From Litchfieldella qijiaojingensis (GTDB taxonomy: Bacteria; Pseudomonadota; Gammaproteobacteria; Pseudomonadales; Halomonadaceae), in the NCBI RefSeq assembly GCF_014651875.1, contig NZ_BMXS01000001.1, positions 186,001 through 250,000 of the forward strand: a DNA stretch of 64,000 bases, written 5' to 3'. Shown piece by piece: positions 25,800 to 35,457 of this stretch (positions are counted from its first letter, which is position 1; the number at the start of each line of letters is the position of its first letter). Below the pieces are notes generated by a model that saw nothing but the letters and a program-made list of their open reading frames with translations, had not been told where the DNA came from and searched no databases. The position numbers and the translations under genes are program-made.

Positions 25800-26722
25800 T
25801 CGGGCACGGTACCACGTGGGCGAGGGCGTGACAGCCAGGCTGACCACAAGTACAGGACGAGCCCCGTCCAGATCAAGGCGAAGGTGGTGAGCTGTACCGA
25901 CGTCAGAGGTTCGCGAAACACCAGTAAGGCAATGAAGAATTGGATGCTGGGATTCAGGTACATCAAGAAACCCAATGTGGCAAGGCGCAGGCGTCGGGCG
26001 GCTCCAGCGAAGGCCATCAGCGGCAAGGCGGTGATCACTCCACTGGTGATCAGCAGTAATGTCGTGGCGTGTGTGGTCAGGAAATGCGAAGCATCGATGA
26101 GGCTTAGCCAGGCCAAGGCCACCAGACCCAGTGGCAGCAGTAACAGGGTTTCCACGAACAGGCCCGATAGCCCATCCAGCGGGAGCTGTTTGCGCAAAAG
26201 CCCGTATGTGCCGAAAGAAAGGGCAAGGGTTAGCGTGATCCAGGGCAGCTCTCCCTGCACCAACAACTGGATAGCGATGGCCACGGTGGCGAGAGCCACG
26301 GCGATTCCCTGCAAGCGGAGCATCTTCTCGCGCAGGACCAGCATGCCCAGCGCGACATTGACCAGCGGGGTAAGGAAGTAGCCTAGACTGGCCTGAAAGA
26401 CTTGTCGGCTCTCCACGGCATAAATGTAGATACCCCAGTTGAGCCCGATCAGCAGGGCGCAGGCCAGCACGCGTCCCAGCCGTCTGGGTTCGGCAAACGC
26501 CAGCCTGACTGGCCCCCATCGCCTCAGCAGCGTGACCAGCCCCGCCAGGAATACGCACGACCAGATCACCCGGTGAATCAACACTTCCCAGGCAGGGATT
26601 CCCTCGAACAGAGCGAAGAACAGCGGGAAGCACCCCCACATCAAATAGGCGGTCAGGCCGAAGCCCACGCCTTTGGTGGCCTCCGGGTCGATGTGGGAGG
26701 ATGTGCCGGGAGATGGACTCAT
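25790..26722 (-). CDS. rarD: RarD/EamA-family permease
   Basis: 310 residues with ten hydrophobic segments, typical RarD length. Motifs: GLTAYLMWGCFPLFFALF, EVLIHRVIWSCVFL, IGLNWGIYIYAVESRQVFQA, GYFLTPLVNVALGMLVLREK and GFLMYLNPSIQFFIALLVF. DMT-superfamily transporter; the original chloramphenicol-sensitivity link is weak and the substrate unknown. ATG 26722 (MSPSPGTSS). A much longer antisense-like frame through this gene was rejected. Convergent, overlapping end with the unknown protein. Confidence 0.9.
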   Translation of the reverse strand: MSPSPGTSSHIDPEATKGVGFGLTAYLMWGCFPLFFALFEGIPAWEVLIHRVIWSCVFLAGLVTLLRRWGPVRLAFAEPRRLGRVLACALLIGLNWGIYIYAVESRQVFQASLGYFLTPLVNVALGMLVLREKMLRLQGIAVALATVAIAIQLLVQGELPWITLTLALSFGTYGLLRKQLPLDGLSGLFVETLLLLPLGLVALAWLSLIDASHFLTTHATTLLLITSGVITALPLMAFAGAARRLRLATLGFLMYLNPSIQFFIALLVFREPLTSVQLTTFALIWTGLVLYLWSAWLSRPRPRGTVPDQG

Positions 26723-26876
26723 CGTGACCTCATTATCGAAAAGACCTAATCTAGCACAGCACCGGGCAAAACCCAGTGACGTGGCGAATGCGAGGTGGCA
26801 GGTCTGCGGATGCAAGGGCTGCGATAATGAGCTGTCTCATTTAGGCTGAGAGGCATAGCCGACTGGAGGACGAGGA

Positions 26877-27680
26877 ATGAGCGAATTACGCACCACTCTG
26901 GTGCAGTGCGACTTGCGTTGGGAGGACCCGGAGGCCAACTGCCGGATGCTGGAAGACCTGCTCGGCGACCTGGGCGGCAATGACACGGATCTGATCGTGC
27001 TGCCGGAGATGTTTGCCACCGGTTTCACCATGAATTCCCGCGACATGGCCGAGCCCATGGCCACCAGTCGTACCGTGGCCTGGCTATGCGAGCAGGCTCG
27101 CAAGCGGGGTTGTGTGGTGACTGGCAGTGTGGCTGTCGAGGACGACGGCGAGTATTTCAATCGTTTGATCTGGGCCACGCCCGACGGCCACCCGGTCCAC
27201 TACGACAAGCGGCATCTGTTCCGCATGGCCGGAGAGCATGAACGTTACGATATGGGGCGACAGCGTGTGGTCGTCGAACTCAAAGGCTTTCGTATACTGC
27301 TGACAGTATGCTACGACCTGCGTTTCCCTGTCTGGCTGCGTCAGCAATCGGTCGATGACAACGCGTTCGAATACGATGCCCTGCTGTGCGTGGCAAATTG
27401 GCCGGCACCACGTCGTCAGCCCTGGCGTACCTTGCTGCAGGCACGCGCGATCGAGAACTTGTGCTATGTGATCGGCGTCAACCGGGTAGGAGAGGACGCC
27501 AAGGGGCTAGCCTATGCCGGAGACTCGATGCTGGTAGATTTCAAAGGCGAGCCGATTATCGATGAGCCGCGCGATAAACCATTCTTGCTGACCGGATCGC
27601 TCGACCGACAAGCATTGGCTGACTTCCGCGACAAGTTTCCGGCCTGGATGGATGCCGACCGCTTCGAGGTACTGGTCTGA
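26877..27680 (+). CDS. yafV: Omega-amidase, YafV/NIT2-like nitrilase superfamily
   Basis: 267 residues. Catalytic triad visible: Glu in VLPEMFATGF, Lys in HYDKRHLFRMAG, Cys in LLTVCYDLRFPVWLRQQ. Hydrolyses 2-oxoglutaramate and 2-oxosuccinamate, the keto acids from glutamine and asparagine transamination. Preceded by GAGGACGAGGA. The stop TGA shares one base with the start of rsuA, so the two are cotranscribed; YafV is also useful for clearing products made by PLP aminotransferases. Confidence 0.9.
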   Translation: MSELRTTLVQCDLRWEDPEANCRMLEDLLGDLGGNDTDLIVLPEMFATGFTMNSRDMAEPMATSRTVAWLCEQARKRGCVVTGSVAVEDDGEYFNRLIWATPDGHPVHYDKRHLFRMAGEHERYDMGRQRVVVELKGFRILLTVCYDLRFPVWLRQQSVDDNAFEYDALLCVANWPAPRRQPWRTLLQARAIENLCYVIGVNRVGEDAKGLAYAGDSMLVDFKGEPIIDEPRDKPFLLTGSLDRQALADFRDKFPAWMDADRFEVLV

Positions 27681-28381
27681 TGCGCCTGGACAAGTTTCTC
27701 TGCGAGACCACCGAGCTGACGCGTAGCCTGGCCAAGAAAGCCATGCACCGAGAGGAAGTCAGCGTGGACGGTGAGGTGGTCAAGAATCCGGGGACCCAGG
27801 TCGACGCACATAGCCATGTGGAGTGGCAAGGGCGGGCCTTGAAGCTGGTCGGCCTGCGTTACCTGATGCTGCACAAGCCGGTGGGGGTGGAGTGTACGAC
27901 CCAGGGCGGGCGCTACCCGATCGTGACCGACCTGGTCGACCTGCCCAAGAAAGAGCGGTTGCAGGTGGTAGGACGTCTCGATATGGACACCACCGGCCTG
28001 GTATTGCTGACCGATGACGGCCAGTGGTCGCACCGCATCACCTCGCCACGACGGCATTGTGCGAAGGTCTATCGTGCCACGCTGGCCGACCCCTTGTCGT
28101 GCATGGCAGCCGAGCGGGCCGTGGCCACTTTCGCTGAAGGCATTGAGTTGGATGGCGAAGACAAGCCCACACTTCCCTCCGAGCTCGAATTGCTTACGGC
28201 TCATGAAGTGAGACTCACGATCTACGAAGGCAAGTATCATCAAGTGAAACGCATGTTTGCCGCGATCGGAAATCATGTCGAGTCCCTGCATCGCGAGTCT
28301 ATCGGTGGCATCGTGCTCGATCCGACGCTGGCGCCAGGCGAGTGGCGTGAGTTGAGTGAGGATGAAATTGCCGCTTTCTGA
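27680..28381 (+). CDS. rsuA: 16S rRNA pseudouridine(516) synthase
   Basis: 233 residues (E. coli RsuA 231). N-terminal S4 RNA-binding domain (MRLDKFLCETTELTRSLAKK), then the catalytic domain with the aspartate in GRLDMDTTGLVLLTDDGQW and the RsuA-type GKYHQVKRMFAAIGNHVESL near the C-terminus. Converts U516 of 16S rRNA. ATG 27680 overlaps the yafV stop by one base. The 66 bp to the convergent yejF show no terminator. Confidence 0.93.
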   Translation: MRLDKFLCETTELTRSLAKKAMHREEVSVDGEVVKNPGTQVDAHSHVEWQGRALKLVGLRYLMLHKPVGVECTTQGGRYPIVTDLVDLPKKERLQVVGRLDMDTTGLVLLTDDGQWSHRITSPRRHCAKVYRATLADPLSCMAAERAVATFAEGIELDGEDKPTLPSELELLTAHEVRLTIYEGKYHQVKRMFAAIGNHVESLHRESIGGIVLDPTLAPGEWRELSEDEIAAF

Positions 28382-28447
28382 CTTATACCGTTATCTTGTG
28401 ACGCTGCCATTCGGATCGACTGATTGAAGTCCATTGACAAGCAGGGC

Positions 28448-30046
28448 TCAGGCGCTGACTGCCATCCTCAGACCGGAGGCCTCCACCAGCGCCTGGGTGT
28501 AGGCACTCTGAGGGGCGCCAAGTACGTGGTCGCAATCGCCTTGCTCGACCACTTCCCCATCCTTGAGCACCATCACTCGATGGGCCATGGCCCGAACCAC
28601 GGCCAGGTCGTGGCTAATGAATAGATAGCTGAGTCCCCGCCTGCGTTGCAGGTCGCGCAGCAGAACCACGAGTTGTTTCTGCACGCTGCGATCCAAGGCC
28701 GATGTGGGCTCATCGAGAACCACCAACTCGGGTTCGAGAATGATGGCGCGGGCCACGGCGATGCGTTGGCGTTGCCCGCCAGAGAACTCGTGCGGGTAGC
28801 GCGAGGCACAATCCTGAGGCAAGCCGACTTCCTTGAGCGTCTCCCGCACGCGCCGCTGAACTTCCGCTTCGTCGAGTTCGGGATAGTGGAACCTCAGGCC
28901 TTCACTGACGATCTCCGAGACCGGCAGGCGTGGTGACAACGATCCATAAGGGTCCTGGAAGACGATCTGGAAGCGCTTGCGGTGTTTGCGCAAGTCATTA
29001 CCGGTGAGGGTGTCCAGGCGTTCGCCATCGAAGCGTATTTCCCCCTGACTGGGCGTCAGGCGCAGCAGTGCCATGGCTAGCGTCGTCTTGCCCGAACCGG
29101 ATTCACCGACAATGCCAAGCGTCTCGCCGCGAGACAGTTCTAGTGAGAGCGGGTGCACGGCCACGAAGGGAGCCGGGCGTTTGCCCATCAGCCAACGCTT
29201 GGGACGCGGGAAGGCCACCGACAGGTTACGAGCATCGAGGATAGGGTGCTGTGTGGCGAGGGGTTGGGGACTACCTTCCGGTTCGGCGTCGATCAGAGTA
29301 CGTGTATAGGCGCTGCGTGGGCTGGCGAAGACTTCGCCGACCAGGCCGGTTTCCTGTTCGCGGCCTTCGTAGAGTACGCAGACCCGGTCGGCGTGGCGTC
29401 TTACCAGGTTCAGGTCGTGGGTGATGAACAGCATGCCCATGCCATAGTGGGCGCGCAACTCGTCGAGCAGGTTCAGGATATCCCGTTGCACCGTGACGTC
29501 GAGAGCCGTGGTCGGTTCGTCTGCGATCAACAGTGCGGGGTCATTGGCGATCGCCATGGCGATCATCACGCGCTGACGCTGTCCGCCGGAGAGTTGGTGG
29601 GGCCAGGCATCGAGCAGCTCGTCGGGACGTGGCAGCTTGACCTGTACCAGCAGCTCGCGTGTGCGTTCCCGTGCGGCACGGCCGTTGAGCCCCTGATGCA
29701 GACGCAGCGTCTCGCCGATCTGCTTGGCCACGGTGTGCAGGGGGTTGAGCGACGTCATGGGCTCCTGGAAGATGAAGCCCACTCGGCCGCCACGCAGGCC
29801 TCGCCATTCATGTGCCGACAGACGGCCGAGATCGGTTCCTTCCAGCCAGCGGCCACCGTTGACGCTGGCATTGGCCGGCAACAGGTCCATGGCTCCCAAG
29901 GCGCTGACCGACTTGCCGGAGCCCGATTCGCCGACCAGTGCCAGAGTTTCGCCCCGACGGACTTCCAATGACAACCGATCGACGACCGTCACACCATCGA
30001 AGGCGACGGTTAGGTCCTGCAAGCGGAAGAGTGCGTCAATTGGCAT
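28448..30046 (-). CDS. yejF: ABC transporter ATP-binding protein, YejF (peptide/microcin C class)
   Basis: 532 residues with two tandem ATPase domains: Walker A GESGSGKSVSALGAMDLL in the first and GESGSGKTTLAMALL in the second; signatures LSGGQRQRVMIAMA and FSGGQRQRIAVARAI; Walker B LLIADEPTTALDVTV and VVLDEPTSALDRSV. The dual-ATPase design is that of OppDF fused, as in YejF. Overlaps yejE by 11 bp at its start. Belongs to the yejABEF operon for oligopeptide import. Confidence 0.93.
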   Translation of the reverse strand: MPIDALFRLQDLTVAFDGVTVVDRLSLEVRRGETLALVGESGSGKSVSALGAMDLLPANASVNGGRWLEGTDLGRLSAHEWRGLRGGRVGFIFQEPMTSLNPLHTVAKQIGETLRLHQGLNGRAARERTRELLVQVKLPRPDELLDAWPHQLSGGQRQRVMIAMAIANDPALLIADEPTTALDVTVQRDILNLLDELRAHYGMGMLFITHDLNLVRRHADRVCVLYEGREQETGLVGEVFASPRSAYTRTLIDAEPEGSPQPLATQHPILDARNLSVAFPRPKRWLMGKRPAPFVAVHPLSLELSRGETLGIVGESGSGKTTLAMALLRLTPSQGEIRFDGERLDTLTGNDLRKHRKRFQIVFQDPYGSLSPRLPVSEIVSEGLRFHYPELDEAEVQRRVRETLKEVGLPQDCASRYPHEFSGGQRQRIAVARAIILEPELVVLDEPTSALDRSVQKQLVVLLRDLQRRRGLSYLFISHDLAVVRAMAHRVMVLKDGEVVEQGDCDHVLGAPQSAYTQALVEASGLRMAVSA

Positions 30047-31112
30047 GCGTCGGTGTCCTCGTGGCTACGCTGCTGGAGGCTTGAATGTGGCGAGGGTCGA
30101 AGGCATCGCGCAGGCCTTCGCCGATGAAGACCAGCAGCGACAGCATTACCGATAGGCTGACGAAGGCCGTAATGCCAAGCCAGGGGGCCTGCAGGTTGTT
30201 CTTGCCCTGGGCGACTAGTTCGCCCAGTGAGGGCGAGCCCGGCGGCAGGCCAAAGCCCAGGAAATCCAGCGCGGTGAGCGTGGTGATAGCGCCGGTGAAC
30301 AGGAATGGGATGAAGGTCAGGGTCGCGACCATGGCATTGGGCAGCACGTGCCGCCACATGATCAGGTGTGAAGGGAGTCCTAGAGCTTTGGCAGCGCGCA
30401 CGTACTCCAAGTTACGCGCGCGCAGGAATTCGGCGCGCACCACATCGACCAACCCCAGCCACGAGAACAGCAGCATGATGCCCAGTAGCCACCACAGGTT
30501 AGGCTGTACCAGGCTGGCGAGAATGATCAACAGAAACAGCACCGGAAGCCCGGACCAGATCTCGATGAGGCGCTGGCCGACTAGATCGGTCTTGCCGCCG
30601 AAGTAGCCTTGCACTCCCCCGATCACCACGCCCAGCACCAGCGAGCCCCCGGTCAGTACCAGGGCGAAGAATACCGATAGCCGAAATCCATAGATCACCC
30701 GAGCCAGCACATCGCGTCCCTGGTCATCGGTACCCAGCCAGTGACGAGCGTCGGGAGGTGCTGGCGAGGGGCGTCGCATCTGCATGTCGAGCGTCTGATA
30801 GGAGAACGGGATTGGCGGCCATAGCGCCCAGCCGTTTTCCTCGACCTGCTCGATGATGAAGGGGTCGTGGTAGTCGGTGCCGGTGGGCAGAAAACCGCCG
30901 AATTCGGTTTCCGGATAGTCCACGAGCAGTGGCACGTACCATTGTCCGTCATAACGCATGACAATGGGCTTGTCGTTGGCGATCAATTCGGCCGCCAGGC
31001 TCACGCAGAACAGCGCCATGAAGATCCATAAGGAAACCCAGGCGCGTCGGTTGTGACGGAAGACGGACAGTCGACGGCGGGAGATGGGCGATAGGGTAAA
31101 GGATAGCGACAT
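30036..31112 (-). CDS. yejE: ABC transporter permease, YejE
   Basis: 358 residues. N-terminal segment FRHNRRAWVSLWIFMALFCV is the first membrane helix, then a periplasmic loop containing GTDDQGRDVLARVIYGFRLS and a C-terminal EAA-like AAKALGLPSHLIMWRHVLPN. This is the second permease of the oligopeptide class. ATG 31112 gives MSLSFTLSP; the longer in-frame reading runs into yejB. Starts 4 bp after yejB and overlaps yejF. Confidence 0.92.
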   Translation of the reverse strand: MSLSFTLSPISRRRLSVFRHNRRAWVSLWIFMALFCVSLAAELIANDKPIVMRYDGQWYVPLLVDYPETEFGGFLPTGTDYHDPFIIEQVEENGWALWPPIPFSYQTLDMQMRRPSPAPPDARHWLGTDDQGRDVLARVIYGFRLSVFFALVLTGGSLVLGVVIGGVQGYFGGKTDLVGQRLIEIWSGLPVLFLLIILASLVQPNLWWLLGIMLLFSWLGLVDVVRAEFLRARNLEYVRAAKALGLPSHLIMWRHVLPNAMVATLTFIPFLFTGAITTLTALDFLGFGLPPGSPSLGELVAQGKNNLQAPWLGITAFVSLSVMLSLLVFIGEGLRDAFDPRHIQASSSVATRTPTHAN

Positions 31113-31116
31113 CGGC

Positions 31117-32190
31117 TCAGGACTCCCGGGTCTCGAAATCGATGCGTGGGTCGACCCACACATAGGTCAGGTCGGAGATCAGCTTGAGGATCAGGCCGAT
31201 CAGGGTATAGAGGTAGAGGGTGCCGAAGATCACCGGGTAGTCGCGTTGCATCACCGCCTCGAACCCCAACAGGCCGAGTCCTTCCAGCGAGAAGATCACC
31301 TCGATCAGCAACGAGCCGGTGAAGAAGATGGTAACCAGCGCCGAGGGCAGGCCGGCGATGATGATCAACATGCCGTTGCGGAAGACATGACCGTAGAGCA
31401 CGCGGCGGTCGCTGGCACCCTTGGCCCTGGCGGTCAGCACGTACTGTTTGTGGATTTCGTCGAGGAAGCTGTTCTTGGTCAGCATGGTCAGGGTGGCGAA
31501 GCTGCCGATGGTCATGGCCACCACCGGCAATGCGATATGCCAGAAGTAGTCCTGGATCTTGCCCAGGGTTGAGAGCTCCTCGAAATTGGGCGATGTGAGC
31601 CCACGCAACGGGAACAGATCCCAATAGCTTCCCCCGGCGAACAATACGATCAACAGGATGGCGAACAGGAAGCCGGGGATGGCGTAGCCGACGATCACCA
31701 GTCCAGACGTCCAGACATCGAAGGACGAGCCATGGTGCAGTGCCTTGCGGATGCCCAGGGGTATCGATATCAGGTAGACCAACAGCGTGGTCCATAACCC
31801 TAGTGAGATGGACACCGGCAAGCGTTCGATCATCAGTGACACGACAGGCCGGTCGCGAAAGAAACTATTGCCGAAGTCGAACGTGGCGTAGTCGCGAATC
31901 ATGCCCAGGAAGCGCTCGTGGGCAGGGCGATCGAAGCCGAATTGCTGCTCCAGTTGTTCGATGAAACGTGGATCCACGCCCCGGGAACCCCTTGACTCAT
32001 CCTGAGTCACCACTTCGCCGCCACCCACATCGAGACGCGTGCTGGCCATGGAATCCATGCCTTCGAAGCGTGCCAGCAACTGGTCGATGGGGCCGCCAGG
32101 AGCGGCCTGCACGATGATGAAGTTGAGCAGCATGATGCCCAACAGGGTGGGAATCATGAGCAACAGTCGGCGAAGGATATAGCTGGCCAC
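31117..32190 (-). CDS. yejB: ABC transporter permease, YejB
   Basis: 357 residues, six predicted membrane segments: first [20 protein letters not shown], typical of oligopeptide permease B components, and [20 protein letters not shown] in the family-specific loop, with the coupling region [20 protein letters not shown]. Follows yejA by 27 bp and precedes yejE by 4 bp. Confidence 0.93.
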   Translation of the reverse strand: MASYILRRLLLMIPTLLGIMLLNFIIVQAAPGGPIDQLLARFEGMDSMASTRLDVGGGEVVTQDESRGSRGVDPRFIEQLEQQFGFDRPAHERFLGMIRDYATFDFGNSFFRDRPVVSLMIERLPVSISLGLWTTLLVYLISIPLGIRKALHHGSSFDVWTSGLVIVGYAIPGFLFAILLIVLFAGGSYWDLFPLRGLTSPNFEELSTLGKIQDYFWHIALPVVAMTIGSFATLTMLTKNSFLDEIHKQYVLTARAKGASDRRVLYGHVFRNGMLIIIAGLPSALVTIFFTGSLLIEVIFSLEGLGLLGFEAVMQRDYPVIFGTLYLYTLIGLILKLISDLTYVWVDPRIDFETRES

Positions 32191-32217
32191 GATGCGTCCT
32201 TATTGGTTGTCCTTCAG

Positions 32218-34086
32218 CTACTTGGCTCGCCCCTGACGACGCAGGATCTCGGCTTCTCGTTCGGGATCGACCCACCAGGAGGACAGGTCGATGCCGTATT
32301 CGGGAAAGTCGGGATAGGCGAACTTGTCCCACATGGCGATGCGGGTCTCGCCTGAATGATAGTGAGGAATGACATAGAAACCGAACCGCAGCACGCGGTC
32401 CAGTGCTCGGGCTCGGGTATTGAGTTCCTCGCGACTGGCGGCACGGATCAGTTTATCCACCAGGGTATCCACCACCGGATTGCTCAGCCCCATCAAGTTA
32501 CGTGCTTGGGGGCTGTTGGCATAGTCACTGGTCCAGAATTCGCGCTGCTCGTTCCCCGGGTTATTGGATTGTGGGAACTGGGCGGTCACCAGGTCGAAAT
32601 CGAAACTGCGCAGCCGGTTGAGGTACTGATTGACATCGACGATGCGAATGGTGCCCTGGATGCCCAGTCGCGAGAGGTTGCGCAACATTGGCTGTACGAC
32701 ACGCTCCATGCCAGTGTCGAACAGCAATACCTCTACGGATAGGGGGCTCCCGCTTTCGCTATCCACCAGTACGTCATCGCGCACTTCGTAGCCGGCATCG
32801 AGCAGCAGGTCATAGGCCAGCTTCAGGCGATCGCGAAGATTCTCCGGGTGGTCGATGGGTAGCGATTCGGTGAAGACGCGCTCGGGAAGCTGGTTGCGAA
32901 AGGGTTCGAGAAGTTCCAGTTCGGCTTCGCTGGGCAAGCTTTCGGCAGCCATCTCCGAGTTCTGGAAGAAGCTCTCGGTGCGCTTGTAGCTGTCGTAGAA
33001 GATGTTGGCGTTGAGCCAAGGGAAATCGAAGGCCAGGTTGAGCGCTTCGCGCACTCGCACGTCCTGGAATTTCTCCTTGCGCAGGTTGATCGCATAGCCC
33101 TGCATGGTGGCCGGCTGCCCGTCGGGAATGGCGATGCGCTTGACATAGCCCTCATGATAAGCCGGAAAGTCGTAGCCAGTAGCCCAGGTGGCGGCGCGGG
33201 CGTCGATGCGCAGGTCCATGACGCCGGCCTTGAAGGCCTCCATCGCCACGTCACGGTCACGGTAATAGTCGTATACCAACTGGTCGATATTGTGGCGGCC
33301 GCGTTTCACGGGGAGATCCTGCCCCCAGTAGTCGGGTACCCGTTCATAGACGATGCGTCTTCCGGGCTCCACCTCGGCGATGCGGTAGGGGCCCGATCCA
33401 GGGTGGCGAGCCAAGGTGGGTGCGGTGAAGTCGTGCTCGCTCCAGTAGTGCTTGGGCAGGATCGGTAACTGACCGACGATCAGTGGCAGTTCGCGGGACT
33501 CGTTGTTATTGAACTCGAAGCGCACGATGTGCTCGTCCAGAGCTTCCACGTTGGCGACCTCGGCATAGTAGGCGCCGTAGAAGGGGCTGCCCTTTTCCAT
33601 CAGCAGCTCGAAGCTGAACACCACATCCTCGGCAGTGACCGGCTCACCATCATGAAAGCGTGCCTCGGGGCGTAGGTCGAATTCGATCCAGTGGCGTTCG
33701 GGATCAAGCCGGATGCCTTCGGCGAGTAGCCCATAGACGGAAAAGGGTTCGTCAGGATTGCCTTCCACCAAGGTGTCGTAGATCTCGCCGATGCCGATGG
33801 CCGGCGTGCCGCGGATGATGAAGGGGTTGGTTGAGTCGAAGCTGCTGCCCACGGCAGCACGGACCATGCTGCCCCCTTTGGGAGCGTCGGGGTTGACGTA
33901 GGGGAAGTGCGAAAAGTCAGGGGGTAGGGCCGGCTCGTCGTAAAGAGCCAGGCCGTGGACCGTTGGGACGTCCTGTGGTTCGTCGGCGGGCAGAGCCGTG
34001 GCGGCCATGAGCAAGATGGCGGTAAGTGGCAGCACGGCCAAATGGCGACAGTGGACAGCGATCATCGATGACATTCTTGAGAACAT
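32218..34086 (-). CDS. yejA: Peptide-binding protein, YejA
   Basis: 622 residues: signal peptide (AVLPLTAILLMAATALPADE) and a SBP_bac_5 fold with YVNPDAPKGGSMVRAAVGSSF, the classic NPDAPKGG start of YejA proteins, and FHDGEPVTAEDVVFSFELLM. Periplasmic oligopeptide receptor for the YejBEF importer; related proteins carry microcin C and antimicrobial peptides. Start at ATG 34086; ATG 34074 (MSSMIAVH) is equally possible and would give 618 residues. A long hairpin lies just upstream. Confidence 0.9.
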   Translation of the reverse strand: MFSRMSSMIAVHCRHLAVLPLTAILLMAATALPADEPQDVPTVHGLALYDEPALPPDFSHFPYVNPDAPKGGSMVRAAVGSSFDSTNPFIIRGTPAIGIGEIYDTLVEGNPDEPFSVYGLLAEGIRLDPERHWIEFDLRPEARFHDGEPVTAEDVVFSFELLMEKGSPFYGAYYAEVANVEALDEHIVRFEFNNNESRELPLIVGQLPILPKHYWSEHDFTAPTLARHPGSGPYRIAEVEPGRRIVYERVPDYWGQDLPVKRGRHNIDQLVYDYYRDRDVAMEAFKAGVMDLRIDARAATWATGYDFPAYHEGYVKRIAIPDGQPATMQGYAINLRKEKFQDVRVREALNLAFDFPWLNANIFYDSYKRTESFFQNSEMAAESLPSEAELELLEPFRNQLPERVFTESLPIDHPENLRDRLKLAYDLLLDAGYEVRDDVLVDSESGSPLSVEVLLFDTGMERVVQPMLRNLSRLGIQGTIRIVDVNQYLNRLRSFDFDLVTAQFPQSNNPGNEQREFWTSDYANSPQARNLMGLSNPVVDTLVDKLIRAASREELNTRARALDRVLRFGFYVIPHYHSGETRIAMWDKFAYPDFPEYGIDLSSWWVDPEREAEILRRQGRAK

Positions 34087-34118
34087 TCGGACCCCGGGGC
34101 GTCTGATATGGCAGCACT

Positions 34119-34151
34119 GCGCTACGGCGGCCTGAGAGGCCGCCGTAGCGC
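34119..34151. terminator. 15-bp perfect hairpin between mltD and yejA
   Basis: GCGCTACGGCGGCCT (34119-34133) pairs fully with AGGCCGCCGTAGCGC (34137-34151) around a GAG loop. It lies between the mltD stop (34228) and the yejA start, so on the minus strand it could end the mltD transcript. Neither flank has a T-run, so it may instead be a structured element in the yejA leader. Confidence 0.55.
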
Positions 34152-34227
34152 TAAGGTGTCAGCCGTCGTGGCGATTGTAAATACTGGCTGTCAGCGCAGC
34201 ATCAACCCTTTTCAGACAGCGTTCGGG

Positions 34228-35409
34228 TCAGCTTGTCGAGGCTTGTGCGCGGGCGAAGGAGGAGCGTGGGATGAGCAGCGTCTGCCCCTCATGTATGAGG
34301 TCTCCTTCGAGGCCATTGTAATCTCGGATCATGGCCAGGGTGATACCGTGCCGTGCAGCGATGGTCGATAGGTTGTCGCCGCGCTGTACCACATAAGTGT
34401 CACCCCTAGTGAATGATTCGGATGGCGGCTGAGATTCCAGGTTTGCCACCAGCGTCTCGCGGCTTTCGACCGGTACCAGCAGTACATTGGAGTAGGAGGG
34501 TGACAAGGTGCCATTGAGAAGCCCGGGATTGAGTTCCTCGAGTGCCTCCCGGGTGGTACCGGCAAGGTCGGCGGCAAGATCGAGGTTCAGGGCTTCATCA
34601 AGCTCGACCTTGGCGAAGACGGGGGTGTCGGCGATCTCGGGCAATGCGATGTCGTACCGCTGCGGATCGGCGATGATCGCGGAAATCGCCAGCAGCTTGG
34701 GGAGATAGTGCATGGTCTCGCCGGGAAGCCGCAGGTGCCAGTAGTCGTTCGGCTCCCCTCTGCTGGCAGCGGCCTGGCGCGCCTTGTTCACAGTGCCGGC
34801 ACCGGCGTTGTAGGCGGCAAGAGCAAGCTCCAGATCGCCTTTGTACCAGTGTTCGGCCTGGTGTTCGAGATAGTCGAGCGCGGCGTGGGTCGAGGCGACC
34901 ACGTCGAGGCGGCCATCATAGCCACGGGTGCGTGGCAGCCCCAGGGCATCAGCGGTACCCGGCATGAATTGCCATAGCCCACTGGCACCCTGCGAGCTGC
35001 GAGCTTCGGGGTCGAAAGCACTTTCCACGAAGGGCAGTAAGGCGATTTCCCCGGGCAGGTCACGTGCTTCGAGCTGCCGGGTGATCCAACGCAGCCATGG
35101 ACTGGCGCGTTCGGCGATCTCGATGATGTTTTCCGGACTGGAACGATAACGCTCGATCCATTCCTGTACACGCGGCCTATGTATATCGGTTTGCCACTGG
35201 AAAGAACTCCTCAGCCTTGCCCAGGCACTTTCAGGCAAGGCTGGTTCCAGTACCAGGGCCTCCCAGAAACTTGAGGGAGGCGTTGTCGTTCGTGGTAGGT
35301 AATTGGTGGTGCCGGGATGTCCTTGAGCCGCGGCAACGAGGCCGGCCATGGCCAACAGTAGGATGCCCGCCAGGCCAACGACCTGGCGGCGGGATGTTCG
35401 GTGGGTCAT
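34228..35409 (-). CDS. mltD: Membrane-bound lytic murein transglycosylase D with LysM
   Basis: 393 residues. N-terminal hydrophobic region RQVVGLAGILLLAMAGLVAA; no lipobox Cys is seen, so it may be anchored or secreted rather than a lipoprotein. Transglycosylase domain: LPFVESAFDPEARSSQGASG with the catalytic Glu, then GLWQFMPGTADALGL and ELALAAYNAGAGTVNKA. C-terminal LysM at ~345-390 (TYVVQRGDNLSTIAARHGIT). Cleaves peptidoglycan glycan strands with 1,6-anhydro-muropeptide release. One LysM rather than the two of E. coli MltD. Followed by the strong hairpin. Confidence 0.9.
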   Translation of the reverse strand: MTHRTSRRQVVGLAGILLLAMAGLVAAAQGHPGTTNYLPRTTTPPSSFWEALVLEPALPESAWARLRSSFQWQTDIHRPRVQEWIERYRSSPENIIEIAERASPWLRWITRQLEARDLPGEIALLPFVESAFDPEARSSQGASGLWQFMPGTADALGLPRTRGYDGRLDVVASTHAALDYLEHQAEHWYKGDLELALAAYNAGAGTVNKARQAAASRGEPNDYWHLRLPGETMHYLPKLLAISAIIADPQRYDIALPEIADTPVFAKVELDEALNLDLAADLAGTTREALEELNPGLLNGTLSPSYSNVLLVPVESRETLVANLESQPPSESFTRGDTYVVQRGDNLSTIAARHGITLAMIRDYNGLEGDLIHEGQTLLIPRSSFARAQASTS

Positions 35410-35457
35410 GAATGTGGTTCCTCTGGGGCGCAGTCGGTCCGTTTCGCGTCCATGGGG

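Noticed and set aside
25146-26639. 497-codon minus-strand frame across the unknown gene and rarD
   Set aside because: It uses a different frame from rarD, whose ten membrane segments and motifs are clear, and its translation has no family resemblance.
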